DNA of 64,000 nucleotides from Epithemia pelagica (GCA_946965045.2 OX337234.1:930001-994000); one strand, 5' to 3'. Shown: positions 1 to 12,296, numbered from the stretch's first letter. Translations and numbers: made by a program. Notes: generated by a model from the letters alone, not told the origin.

Positions 1-583
1 AGAGGGAGACAAGTAGAAAATCGATCAGGATAGCTTGTTCAATGGGTGCATGAGGCGCTGAGTCGAGCGTGGGAACGAGGGACAAAAAGTCAGCAAGGAA
101 GGCCTTGGGAATTAAAAAGGCAACAAACCATAGTAGAGCAACAAGGGCGGAGGCGTAGGAAAGCAACGCGAAGATCGCCGTTAATGCTGTTCCTTTTATT
201 TCATGATCGAGATCGTTCGAAGGTACGTTCTTCATTTGTTTGCTTGTTTGGTAGGACATGATAGGCAAGGCGATTGATGCGAATGTTGTACTTGTGAGCT
301 ACTCCATCTGCATCCTCTGAAGATAGGAATATCGGTAGATTGGATCTTGGTTTTCCATAGAAATACCAATACGGAACAACAGTAGCCCAATCCGATGAAG
401 TCACCCATAGAAAACTGCTTCCGGTTTCCGGTTTCCGGTATCTTTGACTGTGGAATGTGGAAGAGCATAGACTTATTTAAGCCCACAAACCGGCAACTTC
501 TCAACTTCCGGCAGCTTCCGAGTGGACGGGACAAAACTCGTACAATAATTCGGAGAGCCCTGGGGGAGGACTACACTTAGCTA
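1..583. other. No gene recognised
   Basis: I see no coding region here that I can support. Short open frames exist on both strands but overlap each other and resemble nothing I know. Short GGTTTCC/CTTCCGG-type repeats lie at about 415-520. The similarity to the second Element A copy begins at position 584, so this is the left flank of that element. Confidence 0.5.
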
Positions 584-956
584 AGGCAGAGATATGATTG
601 GTCGAAAACCTCCAAAACCTATGTCGTTCCTACTATATTACTTAGACAAACCTTTGAAAACCTCCAAGGTTTTGAAATATTTGACTATACATTAGACTAG
701 AGTGACGAAGTAAGACAAGGTTTCCTACCATACAAATTAACGGAGTATCGGACTTAGGAATGGAGGGAATATGGAGGCAATTCATCATGCCGATCCATCG
801 GCACCCAAAATGGATCGACAATGAGGGTACCGATAGAGCGCCAAAAAACTTCCTATCACCACGGCAAACGAAAAACAACAATCAAACAAATTTTGCAATG
901 GTCATAAACAGGGGATTATTACATGCATGGAAAAAAGCTAGCGCTTAAAAAAAACC

Positions 957-1224
957 ATGGCAGGTGAAGGCCTTAATGGCAGCAGCAACAGCGCGGCCAA
1001 GAGCTTGAGCAACCCATACGTTGGATGGACACCGCAGCCACTACCACAAGCGATCTGCAACAGCACAGAACGGAACGAAACACGTGTTCCCACCGGCTTT
1101 CCTTTAGTTTCGGACTTATTTGGAGAGAGAGGAGAGAGGAAAATGGGAGTCCAAAGCCAAAAGCGAGTTACAAACAGTAGAGCAATCCGCAGGAGACCAG
1201 AGCATCAGTACAAGTCATCAACAG
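957..1224 (+). pseudogene. Element A transposase, N-terminal exon-like part (copy 1)
   Basis: The ATG at 957 sits in a good context (ACCATGG) and starts the same frame as the ATG at 43573 in copy 2. It encodes about 89 residues of basic and polar sequence before the large transposon at 1225 interrupts it. The rest of the gene resumes at 12299. Joining the two sides at the insertion point keeps the frame, which is the evidence that this is the true start and not an unrelated small gene. The downstream ATG at 12469 is therefore internal. No known domain is seen in this segment. Confidence 0.75.
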
Positions 1225-1239
1225 CATCTAAGGAGGGAA
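1225..1239. repeat. Left terminal inverted repeat of the CACTA-like element
   Basis: CATCTAAGGAGGGAA matches the complement of the right end (12282-12296) at 14 of 15 positions. The match stops after this point. Confidence 0.75.
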
Positions 1240-1299
1240 ATGGGCCCTGGCGCTTGATTTCCACCCCCAAAAGCGAATTTCTAGAAAAAATTCATCGAA

Positions 1300-1600
1300 T
1301 TAAAATTTTTTATGCGCAGTTTATTTTTATATGCGCAGTTTTTAACTATAATCCTGCTTTCCCAACTAAATCTGCAAATCTAGGTCTAACAATGCACATT
1401 TCTCTAGCTAGTTCTAGAGATTGAGCTAACTATCACGCGCATGCAACAATTTTAATGCGCACAAGCCCGCGATCAAACCATGAATAACGCGCGCCACACT
1501 CCGATAATGCGCACTGCAACTATCTGGCGCGCTCGACCCCCCCGAGACGCGCATGACGCAACCCTCATGCGCAAGCGTCTGTCCCCTCACCTTTGAATCA
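1300..1600. repeat. Left subterminal GCGC-containing repeats
   Basis: The hexamer core ATGCGC/TGCGCA or GCGCGC recurs roughly every 20-50 bases (near 1311, 1331, 1437, 1455, 1505, 1549 and 1566). The same motif recurs near the right end (about 11918, 12040, 12117, 12168 and 12229). In CACTA elements such subterminal motifs bind an element-encoded protein during transposition; that role here is inferred. Confidence 0.55.
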
Positions 1601-1914
1601 CGAATTTCCACTCCCACCACATCACACAGCAGCTGCCAGAAAGACTGACGCACATGGATGTCCCAAAAAATGTCTCAGACGGATCCTCCTTCCCAATCAC
1701 CCAAACCGCGGGGATTACCAACTCGACACTCTGATCCATCGAACAAAACCGAACAACTTAGCATACTAGTCATTCAACAATCAACGACCACCAGAATCGA
1801 TGCTCATTCATCTCCCTCCACCTCCACCCAACACACCACAACAAACAACAACAGTAGCAGCAGCAACAACAGCAATCGATCACCCAACGCTATCGAGATT
1901 CCCCTGTTCAATCC

Positions 1915-3086
1915 CATTATCTATCCAGCTTCTTTCATCAACCTAACAGCTCTGCCATTCCAATCACGCTACAATTAAAGCGGCTTGGGGCATCTGTCTG
2001 ATTGTTTCTTGGTTCCTTTTCAGCCACCTTTTTGTTGCTTGCTTTCTCTCTGCCGAGATTCCCTTTTCAATCCTTTCACCTATCCAACTTCTTTCACCAA
2101 CCTAACAGCTCTGCCATTCCAATCACGCTACAATTAAAGCGGCTTGGGGCATCTGTCTGATTGTTGCTTGGTTCCTTTTCAGCCACCTTTTTGTTGCTTG
2201 CTTCCTCTTCAGCCACCTTCACTCCAAAACCGCTGCACCAGAAGAAGAGGAAGAGGAACTCAAGCACGGCCAGAGCATTCGAGACATTGATACTTGCACT
2301 ATCTTGCAGCTCTGCCCTTCCAATTACGCTACAACTAAAGCGGCTTGGGGCATCTGTCTGATTGTTGCTTGCTTCCTTTCAACCACGACCTTCACTCCAA
2401 AACCGCTACAACAGGAAAACAAGAAGAAGAGGAACCCAAGAAGAAGAACGACCACCAGAGCATTCGAAATATTGTTGACATTTGTCCTATCTTTGACACT
2501 TGCACCATCTTGCAGCTCTGCCATTCCAATCACCACGCTACAATTAAAGCGGCTTGGGGCATCTGTCTGATTGTTGCTTGTTTCACTCAGCTCTGTCCTT
2601 CATTCCAATCACGCTATTACAATTAAAGCGGTTTCGGGCTATCTGTTAGATTGTTGTTTCTCTTGCAAGGAAGACTTCTTATCAAGAACCCTCCTGTCCT
2701 CGTGATACTCTGACTTGAATAGAACAGACCCAAAGCAAGCAGTGTGACACGGTGGTAGCCAGTTGCTTCTGTTCTATTCTTGTCGCGAGATTGCTTGGAC
2801 AACCAACCAACCCCTGGTTTTGGAGTAGCAAATTCTGGCACCGATTGTTGGATCACAACGAACAAGACGCTACACATAAAGCGCATCGTAGTGTATTCCT
2901 TCGATTTGGTTGTTATTTTGTTACCACCAGAGTTCAGGACCAAACCAAAGACGCTACACAATTCAGCGCACACTTTTTACTTTTTAGACAAGTACACAAG
3001 GTTGTCTCAAAGACGCTACAATTAAAGTGCTTTCTCGACTACCCTTGTTGTTGTTGTTGTTGAAACAAAGACGCTACAAAAAAAGC
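1915..3086. repeat. Tandem and dispersed repeats with CGCTACAATTAAAGCG motif
   Basis: Nine copies of an imperfect palindrome with CGCT and AGCG arms occur at 1967, 2126, 2327, 2536, 2612, 2868, 2952, 3014 and 3072. The first five lie in longer direct repeats that also include 'GGCTTGGGGCATCTGTCTGA'. The last copy ends 20 bases before the RING gene's ATG, so the array is both subterminal and promoter-proximal. Open frames across this array are repetitive and I do not accept them as genes. Confidence 0.7.
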
Positions 3087-3105
3087 GCATCGTGACAAGT
3101 ACAAA

Positions 3106-6100
3106 ATGGCGGGCAATCGCATCAAGAAGGGCCCTCGCTACAAAAAGCCACCGACCGCCAAGAATCCTGGTGACCCTTCTTCAATGAATGATGAAGTGCA
3201 AAACAAAAGAAAGGACAAGTCGACTATGACTGTTTCTGGTACCAATCATACACTTCCAACACACACAAACGAGGAATCTCACTACACCGGTATTATGCCC
3301 ATTACATACGAAAGTGTCCTCAATTGGTATGAAAGTGTTTTCCAAGACAAATCAGGAAAATGGACAACAGTGGAGGTACCACATGACGGCCATTATGTGA
3401 AGATATTCCTACCAATCTGTTATTCGCCTGCATTCCAAGATATCATCTGTCACTCCGTTTTCTGTTTCACAAGAATTAAGAACGAGATGGATGATGATGA
3501 CAAGTTGACTCCAATGGTTGCTCGACTGTTGTTCAAAAAGACTCTCTACAGTCCTGTTTCCAATATTTGGAATCAGGTATTTGGGACGACAGTGATAGAC
3601 AGTGCTGAGAATCTGAGACAAACCATTATCAGATTTCTTTCCTCTCATGGCCTAGTCTCTAAGAAGACACGCAAGGGGATCGGTGGGATTGGAGAAGCAT
3701 TGAAACGATACCTTCTAGATGATTCCTCCCTTTACAGGAAACCGCGTCTCGTACCTGTTGGTAAAATCGCATGGGTTATCGAACATATGGTGGCCATACA
3801 CCGTTTCATCTCAGAATCGACATCGGACGAGAACATGGGCGTAATTTCCAATATCCAAATGGAGAAAGCACTGTTGTATACGATGCCTGGCACGTGGTTC
3901 AAGATGTACCTTGAAGAAAGAGATTCTTTGGTACAATATGGAAGAAACGGAGACGATGGCGGTATGTTCTACGATCTACTGCATTATATAGAAAAACAAG
4001 AGTTACTGTCTGCCAGGAAATCGAAAGAAATTGCCGTGCAACGTCGGAGTACAGACTCGCCGGCAAAAAAGAGACAGAAGGTCGTCGCTGGTAATGATCC
4101 TACTGACGAGAGAAAGGAACAAGTACTACCAACTTCCATTACAACGTCAAACCAAGTCGCCCTCAAATCAGACCGTGTGGAAGAGGTCAGGAAGATTATA
4201 AGCAACGACGATGAAAAAACCGCAGACAACGAGGTAAGATGTTCGAGCGACTTGCCAAGAATTGAGAAGGATTAGACAATCTCAAAAATGATTGATCTCT
4301 TTGTCTTAGAGACGTTGTGCTTCCATAAACAAGGGAAATGAGGAGACAGGTGATGGCGTGGTACCACCGCCTTTTATTGAAATTCCACACGTACTTGATC
4401 CTATAGTAAACCAGAAGAGAAGAAAAGACTCATGGGATTCGAATGAATCCATCGACAACATTGGTGACGGTTACTTAGACAAGTTCGCGGAAAAACAAGC
4501 TGACAGAAACAACGAGAACATCAAGTCGGCCATGAAGCTAGCAACCCAGTATGCTAAGAGTATGGGGAAGGACAACACGCATGTCGAAATCAAGACATTA
4601 TTTAGGTGCACACTATGCATGTCTTACAGTGGGTTGATGAATGACCAGGACCCTACAACGCGTGTTTTGCATATCCCACATAGACATTGTCGGAGAGATC
4701 TTTGCTCCAACACTTCGAGGACGGGTATGCCGATTGAGTCTTTCTATACTTGTTTGAAGTTGATGGTCCATCACAACCATCAGAACCTAGTATATGTTGA
4801 CAAAGTAACATTTGATGAAGCGAACAGGAACCCATTTCCTAAGAAAATTCCTATGTCATCATGGAGACAACAGGAACCGAACACACTGATATTGGCGATC
4901 GTTGCCTTGACAACAGCAACTGATGTCAGCGACCCAGCTTTATTGGCTTTCGAAATCGACAAAAAGATACTTCATATCTACGAACCAATAAATAATCGAT
5001 CAGACCAATACTGGGAAGGAACGACGCGTCATGTACTACGGAAATGGGACCTGGTCAATATGTCAAAAGGTGCCCCGCCTGTCAGTCTATGTTATGACCC
5101 ATCATTAGTGGAAGACGATGAAACGACACATGATACAAACAACGAATGTAACAAGTGGCGATATCGCATTGTGAAAATGCCAGAACCTAAGAAGGATACT
5201 CCAAAGCCAATGCCACAAGCTATTGTGATCAGAATGCTTGGAAACATAATGAGTAGTCGACCAAACCCGGGTCGGAAAGAAGGTCAGATAGACAAGAGTA
5301 TGACGATATCCAATTGTTTTTCGAGTAATCAAATACGGTACAATAATGAATTTTCGAGAGGACTAGAGCATGCTGTGGGTGGCAATTCAATCTCTCCTTT
5401 GGTGTTGGGACCTGACAATTTCGATGGTAACAGCGACGACGATCCCGTTGAAGTGGGGTTTTCACGTGATACCGATAAATACGAATACAAGGAGAACGTT
5501 GATCTATCTGATGGTGGGTGTTCAGAGACGTGGACTACGGATGGTGACATATTGTTTATACCGGGCCCGAAGGTGGGATTAGAACCCAAGGAGGTGTTAC
5601 TTGACTCCAAACTTTCCAAGAGAGATATAAATCGATTGCTACCGACCGTTGTATATTGTCCAGATTCTTGCGTATGCTGTAACAGGGCATTGAAAACAGA
5701 TACAGACAGCGAAGTCTGTACCCTCATCCCATGTGGACATCTGGTTCACGGAAATTGCTTACGAATACGGTTCAAGTATCATAATGTATGGTGTCCCCAG
5801 TGTGGACAAAAGATCAAGAGTAACATACACATGTTTGGCGCGGAGAAGATAGAGGGACACAAGAAAACAGCGGAAGACACTACAACTACGATCGAGGGAT
5901 TCCCTGAAGAGGGACAAAGGAAAACAGTCGAAGACACTACAACTACGATTGAGGGAAGCCCTGAAGAATCATCAAAAAAATCACCTGTGAGTAACAAGAC
6001 GTCAACACTAGAACAAAGAGGAGTTGAGACAAAATACAAGCCCGAGGTTTGTTCGATTTGTATGACCAGAAAAGTGGATTGCGAACTGTTTCTTTGTAGA

Positions 6101-7405
6101 CATACATTTTGTCGGGAATGTGTTGGAGATTGGATGCAGCGGGGCCACAACACATGTATGGTGTGCAGCCAGGATATTCAAAGTCTATTGTACTTCTGTC
6201 CTATGACACGTTCTGTTCAAAGAACATATACTCATCCTTCTGAACACAAAGCAATCTATCAGTCACCAGAGGGTGAGAAGCCTAAATACCAGCAATGGGG
6301 AGGAAATAACTCATCACGTTCCGTTGCAATGCCTGCGAATTGGGGTAACCGGAGTGAGCTGCCTGAAGAAAGACATAGAACAGAGCAAACCCAACATGAT
6401 AACGAAAGAACCAAGGACAAGAGAGAGAATCCACATGGGCTATGGGGAGGACGGAATCAGAACAACGTCCCGTCGACAGCTCGAAGCCCCAGAACAACTG
6501 AGTGGGGTTCGCAACCTGAACATGACAGGCCAGTGTATTGTCAGCATGGACAGAATCGATTCAATGATGATCATCCAGGATCGAGAGGATCTAATACATC
6601 GGATTATCATGGATCTCGTCATTCACATTTTGATCAAGATAACCAACAAACTAGAAGAGGAGTCATTGAACGACAAGACCAACATGGATATCATGATAAC
6701 CACCAAGACGAGTCTAGAGGGAGAAGAGATCAAATCATGGAAAACACTTACCGGGATAGAAAAAGAAGACATGATAATCAAAATCAATTGTCTAATCGAC
6801 ATCCGATGGATTGGAGGAGATTCCCTGGATACAACGAGCATTCCAGAGAACATACAAGGCACCATTCGGTATATAGAGATAGCCACAATCAATGGTCTAA
6901 TCGACATCCGATGGATTGGGAGAGATTCCCTGGATACAACGAACATTCCAGGCACCATTTGTCACTTAGAGATAGTCATCCTGGACACAACGATCATTCT
7001 AGGCGTACCCGTCAGAGAGAGCCTAACCGTCCCTCAACTGATAGAGGTAATAGTCAACCAAATCAATCACCTCGTAGAGAGAGAGAAAAGGACATTCATC
7101 ACACCACAGAGAGTCGTGGAGGGCAGGATGGCCTATCCAAACTTGGTTGGAATTCCAAGGACAATCAGGAGAGGGATGATCAGAACAGACAGAGCGGTCA
7201 GAAAGCAACCTCCAGTCACCAAGATGAATGTGGACAAGGAGAAGAGATACAAAGCAGAGATGGCAACGGTTCTACAGACAAACAAAAGGGCAAGGACTGT
7301 GGCAAGCAAGAGATTGTTGCTTACGAACAACACGAAAATTCAGGAGATAACGGGTCTAAGAATGCCAACAACACACCTGACAGTGATAATCCGTCTAGCT
7401 GTTGA
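3106..7405 (+). CDS. Large two-RING-finger protein, spliced (transposon-encoded)
   Basis: Two open frames join through one 76-bp intron (4234-4309, GTAAGA donor, TTGTCTTAG acceptor), giving about 1,407 residues. Exon 1 (376 residues) has a basic start and no domain I know. In exon 2 there are two RING fingers: an H2-like one at about 825-875 (CVCC, CGHLVHGNC, CPQC) and a C3HC4 one at about 955-1000 (CSIC, CRHTFCREC, CMVC), so E3 ubiquitin or SUMO ligase activity is likely. Residues about 565-610 vaguely resemble the core of a C48 protease but lack a visible catalytic Cys. The C-terminal third is rich in R, H, Q, N and D, with two internal duplications (near nt 5870-5970 and 6784-6955). The end at 7405 could instead be a further splice site, since the same frame reopens near 7530. 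Confidence 0.7.
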
Positions 7406-7611
7406 CAGTGTCAACCAAGATGATGCGACACAAACCAAAGAAGGAAAGGATAGTACCGACAAACAAAAAGGTAGCAGCAAGAACAACGATGACCAAATGA
7501 CAAAAAAGACCATAACAAGGGAAGTAGCATCAATACGACAGCACAAACGGATCAGCGCATACAAGACGAACAAGGTACGAAGGAGATTCACGAGTCTCCA
7601 ATACACGGTAA

Positions 7612-9219
7612 TCATGATGATACTGACGAACAGAATACTTCACCGGAAAGGAAAAGAAAAGGATGTAAGACCATTGGTTCATCCAGGGGACTACCCACGA
7701 ACAAGCAACGACGACAAGAGGGCCTATCGAAGTTGACACTAACACATGAAACGATCAAAGTCAAAAATGTATCATTGTCTCTCTCTTGGTAATCAACATC
7801 CTGTTCGGTCAGTTTTTCTCGATTTTCATTAAGACCCAATGCATTCAAGCACATTTTGTATGTACTTGCAGCGTTGATATAAGAACATTCATGCCATGGG
7901 TATCTGCTATCCCTTGGTTTAATGTTGCAACACCATGATAGTCTTCCAACACTTGGATGATGCGAGGCATACCGACCTGCAAGGTTATCCTGAGACTTCC
8001 CGTCTCCTTTGACAACAATCATTGGCAATATCAAACGGACAACTTTGATAATCCCATGGAGGCGTAGTTTCATCCATAAACCTTCCTGTTTTTGGATACT
8101 GACAAGACCTTCGAGGATCTTAGTCAATTGAGCATGATAATTTCGGCAAGGAGTCCCTTTATGGATGATATGTTTTGCCGCCGATGATTTTCTTTCCATG
8201 TCTGTAATAGTCCCAAGGATGATCTGTCGCCTTGCTTTCCTCATTTGTGTTTCCGTGAGAAAAGATGGCACCATTACAACAGGCTCCGATGTATATCTTC
8301 CATCCCCTGTTGCATGTGTTTTGTCCATATAACAGACAAGACAAACCACGAAGGCATCTGGATCATCTCTATATTTCTCCACTGTTTTCCGAAATACTTC
8401 TCTGTCTTGTATATTTTGGATGTGCTTGTTTGGAACATATGGACGATACGGATCGTCATCATCGAGGATTGTATTTTCTTTCTTGGTTGCGTCGGGATCT
8501 TGTAATACACGCTGTAGTTGACTGATCAAATCAAATACTGGTGTTGTTATCGATTTCTCACTCTCTGGTACAACCACACCCTGTTTCTGGGTGAATTCCA
8601 TTGGTACCGGGAAAAATTTGGCCTTGGGGTAATTGAAACCTTTGGTAGAAAACTTTTCGATGAACGTTTTCCTCTTTGAATGGTTGTCCAGGAAGAACCC
8701 AGGACCGCATCTTGAGTATGTGTCACTCGACCATGCCAGGATTGAATTGTACAAATATTTGGGGCAACCAGCTTTCCGAAGTAACATCATAAGTGAGACC
8801 AAGGCTGCATCGTGTTTATGAAGTTTCAATTGCTTCCCATCTCTATCGAGGAAAGCAGGAAAATCAACCGGGCACTCCTTGCTGTTGCGCAGAATAATAT
8901 TATCTGTATCACCAGGTACATAGTATGCTTTTGGTGGGTCAGCATGCGGAATAGTGGTTTCATCGTCCATGATATCAATATTCATCGGATCAGCATTCAT
9001 ATTACTGGCACAATCATCGTTGTCATCGCCAACATTTGGCCATTTCCCTCGGTTGTTCATTTTCAATTCACAAACTGTTTCGTGACGGCTGATTCCTCTT
9101 GCATCGAAACGTGATTGACAGAAACGACACACTTGAAAGGATATGAAGGACTCCTCTTGTTGGCTTGTATTTGAGCATCTCTTTCGCGACTTCTTTTTTA
9201 CTTTACGACGCTGGCCCAT
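7612..9219 (-). CDS. Plavaka-like DDE transposase
   Basis: A 535-residue protein starting at the ATG at 9219. A zinc finger at residues 31-50 (CRFC, then HETVC) opens the protein. The body follows the layout I know from Plavaka transposases of fungi and relatives in algae: a leucine-rich block, the motif MDKTHATGDGR (candidate first catalytic Asp near 299) and KGDGKSQDNLAGRY (candidate second Asp near 406), followed by a cysteine-containing stretch WCCNIKPRDSRYPWHEC. I did not identify a third acidic residue with confidence, and the C-terminal 40 residues look unrelated to the rest, so the end may be spliced or degraded. It lies between the RING gene (tail to tail) and the third gene (divergent). 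It is the likely motor of the 11-kb element. Confidence 0.55.
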   Translation of the reverse strand: MGQRRKVKKKSRKRCSNTSQQEESFISFQVCRFCQSRFDARGISRHETVCELKMNNRGKWPNVGDDNDDCASNMNADPMNIDIMDDETTIPHADPPKAYYVPGDTDNIILRNSKECPVDFPAFLDRDGKQLKLHKHDAALVSLMMLLRKAGCPKYLYNSILAWSSDTYSRCGPGFFLDNHSKRKTFIEKFSTKGFNYPKAKFFPVPMEFTQKQGVVVPESEKSITTPVFDLISQLQRVLQDPDATKKENTILDDDDPYRPYVPNKHIQNIQDREVFRKTVEKYRDDPDAFVVCLVCYMDKTHATGDGRYTSEPVVMVPSFLTETQMRKARRQIILGTITDMERKSSAAKHIIHKGTPCRNYHAQLTKILEGLVSIQKQEGLWMKLRLHGIIKVVRLILPMIVVKGDGKSQDNLAGRYASHHPSVGRLSWCCNIKPRDSRYPWHECSYINAASTYKMCLNALGLNENREKLTEQDVDYQERDNDTFLTLIVSCVSVNFDRPSCRRCLFVGSPLDEPMVLHPFLFLSGEVFCSSVSS

Positions 9220-9793
9220 GATGGTACGATGCTGGTGGTTTTAGATTTTGGTTTGGAATGAAAAATGCTCTATAATCGATTTCTGCAAATTGAGACATCG
9301 GTGGTCAATCTTGTGGCATGTATCAGAATTTCTCCGCATTGGGTGGATCGGCCGACGTTGGTGCATAAAAGCGACTGAAAATCATTTATGTACATGAACG
9401 GATCATAATATTTTCAAACGGTCGTGTGTATTTACTTAATCCAATCCAGCCTGCTGGGTTAGATACCAACGGTGATAGCAGCGATTGGAATTCAAACACC
9501 GTGTCAATGCCGAGGATACCGATGCTGTCGACATTCGAAAGGAAATGACAATCATTCAAACCCATGCACCAATGTTCCATCTGACAAGTATGATGTACTT
9601 GAAACCACCTATGCTCATCTTCATACGTTCTCCAAAGGACCATCGTTCAAACATGGAGTTTATGATTCAAACATGGAGCATTCCAGCGTTAGAATTTGAA
9701 TGGTTGTCTGGTTGATCAAATCAGAGGACTTGTTGTCGCCCTGCTCTTGTTCACATCCTTGTCATAAATCAGACGGAGCATCCAAGATAAACA
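9220..9793. other. Intergenic region between divergent transposon genes
   Basis: No supported gene. It separates the start of the transposase on the minus strand from the start of the third gene on the plus strand, so it presumably holds both promoters. I see no clear core promoter motif. Confidence 0.5.
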
Positions 9794-11762
9794 ATGGCAA
9801 GAGTCACCACCAGAAATGCAGCTCCAACGAGGCGTCGACCCTTAGCAGTCCGACATGCAAACTATGGAAGTAATCAGAAAGAGGTTGAACGACAACGAAG
9901 AAGCATCTTGGCAGCAGTGGCAACAAGAAATAAAGAGAATCTTCCTTACAAGGACGTGACAATTACAAACAAAGATGCTCTTGTACTCCAAGAAGATAGT
10001 TCTGATGACGAGGAAGAAGAGGAACAGATCTCGATGAACAACGATCAAGCACAAGCACAAGAAGGCACAACTGTGGAAGGGAGTGGTAATCTTTTGGAGC
10101 AGGCAACAAATTCAGAAAAAGATGGAGCCGATGTGACTTCAGCAGATGATAGCAATAATGAACAGGGTGGGCTGAGAACACAACCATCATCTGGTGTTGC
10201 GCAACCAACAAACACGGCAGTTAATAATATGGATGAGGAGGACGTCGGTGTAAATATTCTCACTGGACCTGAAAGGCAACAAGCATTGCAGAATATGAGC
10301 AATGGACCCAGTGAGTATGATGGAGATGATTTTGATCCTAATGAGAGACATTTTCCTGCTGGAGGACTTGTCAGTAAGTTGTTAGATGCACAAAATGGAG
10401 GAGGACAATTTGTCGGTGAGACGGCTCTAATGACGGGGGTGTTTGTGGGTTGAATGCATCAGGTGATACCTTTGCTAACGACGTTTCTTCCCTTTCGGAT
10501 ATGTCGTCATCTTTGTCATCTACTTTGCTAACAACAGGGCCTGATCAGGCGATGGAAACTCTTCTACAAGACGATATTCAAAATCAGTTGGCACAGGAAA
10601 CACAGACAACAACAGTACACCATAATCAATCATCTTGCCCGACAAGTACGATTGTAACATCCACTACACACAAAGGTTCTGTCGAAAAGGACAAGAATAA
10701 GAAGCAAAAGCCGAAGAAAAAGCCTGAGGTGGTATCGGAGAAGTTCTTTGATACATTTGTTTGGAAGGTGGCATGGCGTTATGTCAAGTATTTCTCCATG
10801 TCCGAAGATACTAAGGCAGATCCGAATGGTCTTTAGGGAAAGTATGGCAAAACATATTTTACTGAGCACTTTTTCAAAGGCAAAGGCATTACGGATGCAA
10901 AACAACAAGAGGAGTGGTGGATTGAACATTCACCTTATATGCTTGACAAGTTCCGAAGCAAACGATCAAATGTTCTGGCTTCCATGCGAAAAGCATTCAT
11001 AAGTAAGTGTCAATCGAAGAGTGAATATGTTGGTTCATCACGTCGTCTTCTCATAAAGAGATGTGAGATAATTTGTTGTGGAATCTAGAACATGTGGGTC
11101 TTGATCTATGGCGTGACAGTAATTTCCAGCGGAGGTATCCATGCCTTTTGAACGACTGTGAAGACTTTGGGCCAATGCCTACCCTGGAAGAATTTCTGTT
11201 ATTGAGAGGAGAGAAGTGTGACAACTATGCCTATTCATATCTCTTGCAATTGTTTGGTCCATGTGTCTATGGTGAGAATATGCATAAAACCGTGATTGAT
11301 TTCAATTTTGGTGACCACACTGAGCAGCAGGGAAAGGAACATTGCGAAAAGGCCTTGAAGTTATTCACTTAAAGTGACGAGGCGTTCATATTGACCATCC
11401 TTGTGGATTGCTGGGATGTGTGGACTCACATGGGCAAGACCACTTTCAAGGCAAAACTATTTGAAGTAAATCCAAGGTGGTACAATGAAAATGGTGTTGA
11501 TCAAATGATTGATACATCCTCAGCAAGGTATCCTCGCTTCAAATATTCAGGCAGTTGGAACTCAAGTCGATGTATGAATGAGGATGGTATGGACTATTTT
11601 GAGGATATGGAAGAGAAAATCGCTCGTGAAGACAGAGCAGGCGACCGCGGTATCTGGTTCATGACATTTCTCAATGGGCAATATCGCTCTCGAATGGGGT
11701 ATGCAGATGATGATGCTGTGACAAGGCCTTCTAAAAGGCCGCAAAAACGGTCGTGGCAGTGA
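9794..11762 (+). pseudogene. Decayed third gene of the CACTA-like element
   Basis: The ATG at 9794 opens a basic N-terminus (TTRNAAPTRRRP) followed by an acidic stretch and low-complexity sequence, then breaks: a frame change near 10450, an in-frame TAG at about 10834, and further breaks near 11070 and 11372. Across the breaks the text stays protein-like, with a lysine-rich patch (KKQKPKKKPE) and conserved-looking blocks such as WKVAWRYVKYF and LASMRKAF. Some breaks could be introns, but the TAG has coding-like sequence on both sides in one frame. By position and composition it could be the element's DNA-binding protein (TnpA-like). I recognise no family. Confidence 0.5.
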
Positions 11763-11869
11763 TTGATCAGAGTGACAATTGGCTTCATTTCATATACTAC
11801 TCCTATATAGCTACTAGATGTATTGTGTTCCATTCATTCGCTGATTGTTAGTGGGAGTGTGTGCATGGT

Positions 11870-12240
11870 GCTAGTTAAATGCACTGTGTTCAACTTGCTT
11901 GCACTTGATGCTGGAGTAATGCGCATGATGGTGATGTGACACAATCAAGGATGAGTGCATACATAGGAGGGTATGTGATGACTGTTGGTTCTTGACTGTG
12001 CATGAAGGTGGACGATTGTGATGACTGTTGGTTCTTGACTGCGCATGAAGGTGGAGGGATGTGATGACTATTGGTTCTTGACTGTGCATGGTGTTGAAGT
12101 TGGTGAAATGTGGGTCATGCGCTTGCTGGTTCTGGAAAGCACATTTTTAGTAATAACGTGAGGAAGGGGCATGCGCATGTTCTTGAAGGTGTGCGCGTGT
12201 CCTGCGCGCGGATGATTCTAGTAGGATGCGCTTAGGGGTG
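11870..12240. repeat. Right subterminal repeats of the CACTA-like element
   Basis: Three tandem copies of about 41 bp (GATGACTGTTGGTTCTTGAC core) span about 11977-12100. TGCGCATG-type motifs occur through to 12230, matching the hexamer enriched at the left end. No gene is present between 11763 and the right end. Confidence 0.6.
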
Positions 12241-12281
12241 CTTTCTTATCGATAATTAAACCGCCATAAACTGGCGTACCG

Positions 12282-12296
12282 TTCCTTCCTTAGATG
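12282..12296. repeat. Right terminal inverted repeat of the CACTA-like element
   Basis: Its complement reads CATCTAAGGAAGGAA, pairing with the left end at 1225-1239 with one mismatch. It is followed by the duplicated AG target dinucleotide at 12297-12298. Confidence 0.75.

Larger units (their letters stand above)
1225..12296 (+). mobile_element. CACTA/Plavaka-like DNA transposon, 11,072 bp
   Basis: The limits come from comparison with the uninterrupted Element A copy: the reading 'TCAACAG/CTCACAG' at 43834-43847 is split here, with AG duplicated on both sides (1223-1224 and 12297-12298). The ends are inverted repeats, CATCTAAGGAGGGAA on the left and its complement with one mismatch on the right. 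Inside are a spliced two-RING-finger gene (3106-7405), a Plavaka-like transposase on the other strand (7612-9219), a decayed third gene (9794-11762), and repeat arrays near both ends. Subterminal repeats and several genes per element are typical of CACTA transposons; a 2-bp target duplication and CATC termini are less usual. Family assignment is an inference from the transposase. Confidence 0.7.

Noticed and set aside
1658-2626. Small genes in the left repeat array of the 11-kb element
   Set aside because: The frames are repeats of each other and change with the number of repeat units.
4860-5220. A C48 (Ulp1-like) protease domain in the RING protein
   Set aside because: The strand pattern is suggestive, but I could not find the catalytic His, Asp and Cys. 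It remains only a remark in the annotation.
6273-7736. A 487-codon frame overlapping the RING gene
   Set aside because: It overlaps the repetitive R/H/Q-rich tail in another frame and has the composition expected of a shifted reading of it.
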